Source of the DNA: Mantamonas sphyraenae
Lineage: Eukaryota > CRuMs > Mantamonadidae
NCBI GenBank assembly: GCA_026936335.1
Contig: JAPMXV010000055.1
Coordinates: 62,001 to 126,000 of the forward strand
Length of the DNA: 64,000 bases
Reading direction: 5' to 3'
A program made the translations under genes and the position numbers. Numbering within the stretch: position 1 is the stretch's first letter; the number at the start of each line of letters is the position of its first letter. Under the pieces are notes generated by a model, which saw only the letters and a list, made by a program, of their open reading frames with translations, did not search any database and was not told the origin of the DNA. Positions 58,276 to 64,000 of the stretch are shown here, piece by piece.

Positions 58276-59851
58276 ATGGGGAGGGGAAGGGGAGAGGGGG
58301 CAGTAGCAACGACGAATGTACAGGATCAGCATGCGCGGTTGGGGGCAATGCGGTGGATGAAGGCACGGGTTGGGCGTGCAACACGCCAAGTTACTTCCGC
58401 CCACATCAGGACACTGCTGGAGGTGGTGTTGGTTGTGGCGGCGTTTGTGATCTCATACTCGATGACGTGTGTATTCCTGGAGCGCAGAGACGCACACAGG
58501 GATCAAGTGCAGAGAGAAGTGCTGGCGGAGAGTGTGAAGGACTCGGATGCCCACGACACAGAACTGCAGCTGTGCGTAGGGAGGAAAAAGGTCAAGATGC
58601 TGCTGGTTTTCCACTACGAAAGCTTCCACACACGCATGGACCAGCAGGAGAAGTTTGTGTACGAAGAGATGGGCGCACATCCGTGTGTGGAGGAGGCCGT
58701 GATATGGGGCGAGGGCTGGGCGGGCTACAAACCCGGGAAATCGCTCACGGACAACATTGTGGACCATTTTGGGTACAACTACTTTGACATTGTGTACGCC
58801 TTTTTGAGTTACCCCGATGATGACTACAGGAGCCTGGGTTCGGAGACCACACTGCTGGTGCGGGCGGGTGATTGCCAGGCCAACAGTTGCCTGCAGCAGG
58901 TCAACAATGCCGACGTGGTGCTCTTCTCCTATGGCTACGAGATGTACGAATTCAACAAGGACCTGCCATACAACTTTGACGACACTCTGGTGTACCAGCT
59001 GCCCTTTTGCGGAGGCGACCTGTGGATGGAACAGTTCACACGCAGCTTCCCAGACCGCGACGTCGACCTGCTGCTTGTGGGCAACACAGACCCAGACTTT
59101 TACCCACTGCGCGTGACTGTGGCTCAGATGATGCATACCAAGGATCTGGAGGGGACCAAGCAAGTGCGCAATCATCCGGGGTACCCGGATAGCTGGCCAG
59201 CCGAGGTGCGAGAGAAGTATGGGTTCAAGCTTCCTCCACAGAATGAGCGCAAGTACGTACACACCAGAGATGACAAGTCGGGCGCGGGAGTCCAGACACG
59301 GGAATACGCACGGCACTGCGGGCGATCAAAACACATAGCCTTTGACTCCTCCGCGTACCGCTACTCGGTCAAGAAGTATCCCGAGGTGTTTGCCACAGGG
59401 GCACTGGCCATTGCAGATGTACCTCCCGAAGACGAGGTGTACTATCGCATGTCCATGCTGGAGCTGTCCTACCAACTGCAGAGCAAACCCACAGGCGCCT
59501 ATCTGCGCAAGCACATGCGCAGCAAAACGGGCACACAGGGATCGCGTCTACTTTGCGTACCGGTGGTTCAAGCGCTTTTGGACGTGCAAGCGCAAGGTGT
59601 CTCGCATCATCCATGCCGCGTGGCTGCACAAGCTCGGCCATCGCGGTCTGGTCTGGAACACAGAGACGCACTTTGGATGCTACAAGCTATCCCGCGACCT
59701 TACGGACCGCAACGTTAGCCGTTGGTGTACCCCAACACAAACACCTCGCGTGGTCACGGACGATCAGGACGGTGCGTGGATGAACGCTATGGACAACAAT
59801 GCCGGCGGAGTGACCCGCATCTTCCCGACCATGACCGAGGAGACGACGTAG
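58276..59851 (+). CDS. Type II membrane glycosyltransferase-like protein (CgeB-like; suspected indel)
   Basis: About 524 residues if one base is discounted in the AAAA at about 59523. A cytosolic basic N-terminus and one signal-anchor helix (LLEVVLVVAAFVISYSM) precede a lumenal catalytic region: VKMLLVFHYESFH, NADVVLFSYGYEMYEF, VDLLLVGNTDPDFYPLR, SKHIAFDSSAYRYSVKKYPE and VFATGALAIADVPPE. The last two resemble the acceptor/donor motifs of CgeB/YkvP-type glycosyltransferases. Beyond KHMRSK the ORF loses sense, while the next frame continues RVYFAYRWFKRFW through IIHAAWLHKLGHRGLVW to the TGA-free end at 59849. This is a Golgi-type enzyme of unknown sugar specificity. Confidence 0.7.
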
Positions 59852-59932
59852 GCAACACATGCGCAATTTGGTGCATGCAATCGAATGTAACTGGAAGTGA
59901 ATGATATTCATTGTTCTCCGTGTCGCTCCCAC

Positions 59933-62122
59933 TCACGGTGCACGCATCAGGTGTTTGCCAAATCGTGCGGGAGGGAGTCCACTCGGATACAGGCGTGTTC
60001 GCCATTCCCACGAGAGCACAGCCTGTGTCCAACCGTCCGTAAAGGCAGCACCAAACATACGCGTGAGCAGAAGCATGGTGGCGATGCACAAGCAGACGCC
60101 AATGTGGAAAGCGGCGATCCCGCCCACAATCCACACCCAGCTCTGGCCTGCGGGCGCAAGGAGATACAGAGAGCCGGTCATGTTGAGCACGACCGAGACA
60201 ATAAAGCCACCAAACAGGAGGCAGAGGTAGTGGAAGCGCTTGGAAAGACGTTCGGCCAGAATGAGGGGAACGGCGCTGATCAGCGACGGGATCATCCACG
60301 ACACCATCATGAGAAGAGAGTAGGGCTCGAATCGAGCAGGTGATCGCACCAAACCAAACTGTTCGCACCATTGGTCGTGGAAGTGGCCAAAGCGGCCAAT
60401 CATGAACGCGCAGATGGTGACAATAACAGCCAACGACCACGGGAGCACAAAGGAGCACGCAAGCACGGTGTCGACGTCGAGGAAGCCCAGCGCAAGAGCA
60501 GCAGCTACCCACGAGCCGCAGATGACGCCAAAGATGAGGCGGAAGCGCCAGCGCCAAACGCCCTGACCGTGGAGGAAAGGCAATTCGAGCAGGCTGGTGG
60601 CAAAGTAGACGATGAGTTGAGCGACGACGACGCCGTGGTACATGGTGCTGAGAAAGAGCACAGTGAGGGTGGTGAGGTCGGCGATGGAGGAGGCAAGCAT
60701 TTGGACAGCACGGGGCCAGTAGGCAAAGTGGATGCCCCACTCGCTTGCGATGGCGTACGGGTCGGCTGGGGCCGCGGGGCCATACAGGCCAAAGTTGAAG
60801 TATGTAAAGGTCAAAAAGATGGCCCACAGACCACTGGAAAACATGACGACGAGTGGGAGGAGAGGAGGGGCGCGTAGGAGGAAGCGGTGACGTCGCCAGC
60901 GGACTAGAAATATGGTAAAGGCCATGTGGAGAGGCACCTGGGCGAGACCGAGGATGGGGGTCATGTATACGCACCAAAGGATGGAGAGGAAGGGAAGGAT
61001 GAGGAGATCGCCGACGAGCATGTGCTTGATGGTGGGCTCGGTGATGGTGGCTTCTGTTTTCTGCACGCGCTCGTTGACAGTGCGGCGCTGGCGCTGGTGG
61101 GCTTCGTTCTCTGCATAGCGCACAAACGCATCACGCCAGTGACCCTGGACGCGGAGCTGGGTGGCGTCGACATTGCTGGGCAGGGAGAAGAAGGATTGGA
61201 GGCCGTCGCTGAGAAAGAGCTGACGCCAGAGCATCTCATCGAGGCAGAAGCGATACCATGCACGGGAGACCTGCGAGGCACGGCAGACGTCCTGAGGCGA
61301 GAGCATGCCGAGGATGTCGACCATGACGGAGGGCGGAAGGAAAAGCAGCGGGTCGAAACGAGTGACGACAAACTGGACGAGAATGGAAAACTCTCTGGCC
61401 ATGTCCTGTTGCATGTGTGCGTCTGTGTCGGGGTTCCACTCTGTGGAGGAGCTTGCAGAGGTGGACGGGTGGTCATGGGCCAAGTCCGCGCTGCCGTCTG
61501 TGGAGAGCGAGTCAAGATACGCATCGAGGAGCGACCCTGACTGTGTGGCCTGCAAAGAGGTTTCGCGATGGGTCACCTGGGATTTGCGCGGGGCAAGCTC
61601 GCTGCTGCCAGCGCGCCGTTGTCGTTCCTCCAAATGCTGGACGACAAAGCTGGTGGGAAATTTGTGTGTGAAGTTCTCCAAAAGCAGCCGCTGCTTTTCA
61701 GGCGTGTTGAAGTCCTGCAAGTCGTGTGGTCCATCCTCCACGGGCTGGCCTTGGCTGTCCAGGAACACCGTGCCGTGCGGTTGCAGTTCCGGGTGGAGGA
61801 GTGCAGTTGTGTCAAGGCCCACTTGCGGGAAGGCGGAGTTGAGAAATGCCCGTTCGGGCTGGGTTAGCTCCGCGCTGAGGTCGTACACCCACTTTGGGTA
61901 CGGTGCGCCGTGCTTGAGAGACGCGAGAATGTGCAAGTCAAATGCATCTGCGGCGGTGGAGACGGAGGACGTGGGGTGGCTGCGTGTGCGAGAGGGCGAG
62001 CCTTGGCCGCGCGGTGAAATGGTGCTCGAGTCGCCCTGGTCGCTTTCCGACGACGAGGACGACTGCGAGTCGAGAGACACAAGACTTCCGAAACTGTTGT
62101 TCCGTGTGTACGGGGTTCGCAT
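59933..62122 (-). CDS. F-box protein with multi-TM C-terminal half
   Basis: 729 residues from the ATG at 62122 (an upstream ATG at 62224 would overlap the MCCC2 start and adds a Cys-rich leader). The N-terminal 250 residues are Ser/Thr/Pro-rich. An F-box follows (FDPLLFLPPSVMVDILGMLS, DVCRASQVSRAWYRFCLDEM). After KHMLVGDLLILPFL come about eight hydrophobic segments (for example HMAFTIFLVRW, LVVMFSSGLWAIFLTF, VVVAQLIVYFATSLLEL, FIVSVVLNMTGSLYLL). F-box proteins recruit substrates to SKP1-CUL1-RBX1 ligases; a membrane-embedded one with this many TMs is unusual. Its stop lies 81 nt from the convergent glycosyltransferase stop. Confidence 0.7.
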   Translation of the reverse strand: MRTPYTRNNSFGSLVSLDSQSSSSSESDQGDSSTISPRGQGSPSRTRSHPTSSVSTAADAFDLHILASLKHGAPYPKWVYDLSAELTQPERAFLNSAFPQVGLDTTALLHPELQPHGTVFLDSQGQPVEDGPHDLQDFNTPEKQRLLLENFTHKFPTSFVVQHLEERQRRAGSSELAPRKSQVTHRETSLQATQSGSLLDAYLDSLSTDGSADLAHDHPSTSASSSTEWNPDTDAHMQQDMAREFSILVQFVVTRFDPLLFLPPSVMVDILGMLSPQDVCRASQVSRAWYRFCLDEMLWRQLFLSDGLQSFFSLPSNVDATQLRVQGHWRDAFVRYAENEAHQRQRRTVNERVQKTEATITEPTIKHMLVGDLLILPFLSILWCVYMTPILGLAQVPLHMAFTIFLVRWRRHRFLLRAPPLLPLVVMFSSGLWAIFLTFTYFNFGLYGPAAPADPYAIASEWGIHFAYWPRAVQMLASSIADLTTLTVLFLSTMYHGVVVAQLIVYFATSLLELPFLHGQGVWRWRFRLIFGVICGSWVAAALALGFLDVDTVLACSFVLPWSLAVIVTICAFMIGRFGHFHDQWCEQFGLVRSPARFEPYSLLMMVSWMIPSLISAVPLILAERLSKRFHYLCLLFGGFIVSVVLNMTGSLYLLAPAGQSWVWIVGGIAAFHIGVCLCIATMLLLTRMFGAAFTDGWTQAVLSWEWRTRLYPSGLPPARFGKHLMRAP

Positions 62123-62205
62123 GCGTGGTTGGCGGAGCCGGGGCGTGGCAGCGTGCGTCGTTTGCGCCACACCTTTTTCCTTTTTCCGACAGCAACACCG
62201 ACGAC
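62123..62205. promoter_or_regulatory. Divergent promoter region between F-box/TM gene and MCCC2
   Basis: Only 83 nt separate the two divergent start codons. I see no TATA-like element. The 5' UTRs may overlap or be very short. Confidence 0.25.
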
Positions 62206-64000
62206 ATGTTTCGGCGCAGCACACGCACGTGCACGCGTGTGTTTACACACACAGGCACAACGTCAATGGCCGTGCGCCACAACGCACACTTTGCAGCAAA
62301 CACCAAAGCGCTGAATGTGATTGACGGCTCGCTCGTCAACGAAGAGTCGGAGGAGTACCAGGTTCGTGAACAGAGAGAGAGAGAGAGAGAGGGAGACAGA
62401 GGGAGGGGAGACGGGTTGGGCTGAAGGAGGGGATGCATGTTGATTGCAAACGGGAGGGGCCGGGGTTTGAAGAAGGAGGGTTGGCGAACGAAAAAGGCAA
62501 CGGGGCGGGGTGAACTGACACGATGCGGGGCCACACCCACAGCGGAACTACAAAGAGCAAAGCGAACTGGAAGCACACCTGGAAGGAGTGGTGAGGTCTA
62601 TCAAAGAAGGGACGGACGCAAGGGTGCGGGAGAGGCACGTGAAACGAGGCAAGATGCTTGTGAGGGACCGCATCAACGCGTTCCTGGACAGCGGGTCGCC
62701 GTTCCTGGAGATCGGGCAGTTGGGAGGGTATGAACTGGACAAGGACCACGACGCTGGCGGAGGGATTGTGACGGGCATTGGCAGTGTGCACGGGAAACAG
62801 TGCATGATTGTGGCAAACGACGCGACGGTAAAGGGAGGGACGTACCTGATGGCGACGCTGAAGAAGCATCTGCGTGCGCAGGAGATTGCAGCAAACAACA
62901 GACTGCCCTGCGTGTACATGGTGGACTCTGGTGGAGGGTTTCTGCCTCGCCAGAGCGAGGGGTTTGCGGACAGGGACCACTTTGGGCAAATCTTTTACAA
63001 CCAGGCGAACCTGAGTGCGGCAGGCATCCCGCAGGTGGCACTGGTCATGGGCTCGTGCACGGCAGGCGGCGCGTATATCCCGGCCATGTCGGACGAGGTG
63101 GTGATTGTGGAGAAGACGGGCACCATCTTTCTGGGAGGCCCGCCGTTGGTAAAGGCGGCAACAGGAGAGGTGGTGACACCGAATGAGTTGGGTGGCGCCG
63201 GGGTGCACACGCGCGAGTCGGGCGTGGCGGACCACTATGCAGAGAGTGATGCACATGCACTGGCGATCGGGCGAAGGATTGTGGCCAATCTGAACCTGGA
63301 GCGCGTGCCGCAGCTGGTTATGGAGCAGCAGGAGGAGGTGGAGGAGCCGTTGTGGAGTGCGGAACAGCTGAAGGGCATTGTACCTGTGGACAGCAAAGTG
63401 CCGTATGACGTGCGCCAGGTGATTGCTCGCGTGGTGGATGGCTCCCGCTTTGACGAGTTTAAGCAGGAGTACGGCAACACGCTGGTGACGGGCTTTGCCA
63501 CCATCGGAGGGTATCGCGTGGGAATCCTGGCCAACAATGGGATCTTGTTCAGCGAAAGTGCGCTGAAAGGGGCGCATCTGATCGAGCTGTGCTCACAGCG
63601 CGGCATCCCGCTGCTGTTCCTGCAGAACATCTCTGGGTTCATGGTGGGCAAGAGCTACGAAGCAGGAGGCATTGCCAAGGACGGTGCCAAGCTCGTGGGG
63701 GCCATTGCCACGTCCAAGGTGCCCAAGGTGACCATGATCATCGGCGGATCGTACGGGGCCGGCAACTACGGGATGTGTGGCCGCGCGTACCGGCCCAACT
63801 TTCTGTGGCTGTGGCCGAATGCACGAACGGCGGTGATGGGTGGTGAACAGGCAGCCAATGTGCTGGCGCAGGTGACACGAGACAAGTATGCAGCGCTGGG
63901 CAAAGAGTGGCCGGCCGAGGACGAGGAGAAGCTCAAGGCAGGCATCATCCACAAGTTTGCCAACGAGTCGAGCGCATACTACTCGTCGGCACGGGGATGG
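62206..64000 (+). CDS. MCCC2: Methylcrotonoyl-CoA carboxylase beta subunit, mitochondrial (3' end outside window)
   Basis: Biotin-dependent carboxyltransferase of leucine breakdown. Exons 62206-62361 and 62543 to the window end encode at least 538 residues. The N-terminus ([15 protein letters not shown]) is Arg-rich and lacks acids, as in mitochondrial targeting peptides. Conserved carboxyltransferase motifs are complete: [90 protein letters not shown] and [20 protein letters not shown]. The intron starts GTTCGT, an unusual donor, and has GAACTGACACG before its acceptor. The partner alpha subunit is not in this window. Confidence 0.97.

Overview
This is a compact, GC-rich nuclear genome segment from a unicellular eukaryote. 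I resolve about 34 protein-coding genes on both strands. Many are single-exon; the rest have short GT-AG introns, and most of those introns carry a CTGAC box shortly before the 3' AG. Several genes are typical of cells with centrioles or flagella (orthologues of LRRC34, RNF32, LRRC49 and CEP95). EF-1A lacks the roughly 12-residue insertion that marks animals and fungi, so the organism is probably a flagellate outside Opisthokonta. An apusomonad-like or ancyromonad-like protist is my best guess, at low confidence.

Layout. 1-16.8 kb: eIF3g (5'-truncated by the window), a giant HEAT-type protein, LRRC34, RNF32, a small membrane-anchored helical protein, POLD3, POLI and a 7-TM gustatory-receptor-like protein. 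16.8-31.4 kb: a coiled-coil gene, then calmodulin copy 1, EF-1A, LRRC49, NUFIP1, RBX1, calmodulin copy 2, a TatD nuclease and a two-TM PPxY protein. The two calmodulin genes lie in the arms of an inverted duplication of about 1.8 kb. 31.5-42.2 kb: a BTB protein, CEP95, a Na+/Ca2+-exchanger-family protein and a very long SPRY+IQ protein. 42.8-53.3 kb: V-ATPase subunit e copy A, a tail-anchored TPR protein, RBBP5, a PINX1-like G-patch protein, cytochrome b561, an MSP-domain protein, V-ATPase subunit e copy B and a signal-anchor protein. The two subunit e genes lie in the arms of a second inverted duplication. 53.3-64 kb: a CRT-like transporter, a PH protein with three internal repeats, an MGMT, a CgeB-like glycosyltransferase, an F-box protein with many TM segments and MCCC2 (truncated by the window end).

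Genes are packed very tightly. Convergent genes end 3 to 80 nt apart or overlap, divergent start codons can nearly touch, and several same-strand neighbours are only 8-60 nt apart (cytochrome b561 to PINX1, POLD3 to POLI, RBX1 to NUFIP1), which raises the possibility of dicistronic transcripts. POLD3 and POLI, both ending in PCNA-binding PIP boxes, form the most suggestive functional pair.

Seven genes need a one-base correction or an unusually short intron to stay in frame. In TatD the duplicated fragment exposes two compensating indels directly. This looks like residual indel error in a draft assembly, so frame breaks are reported as suspected rather than as true pseudogenes. I saw no CRISPR array, rRNA, transposon ORF or viral gene, and found no tRNA by eye.
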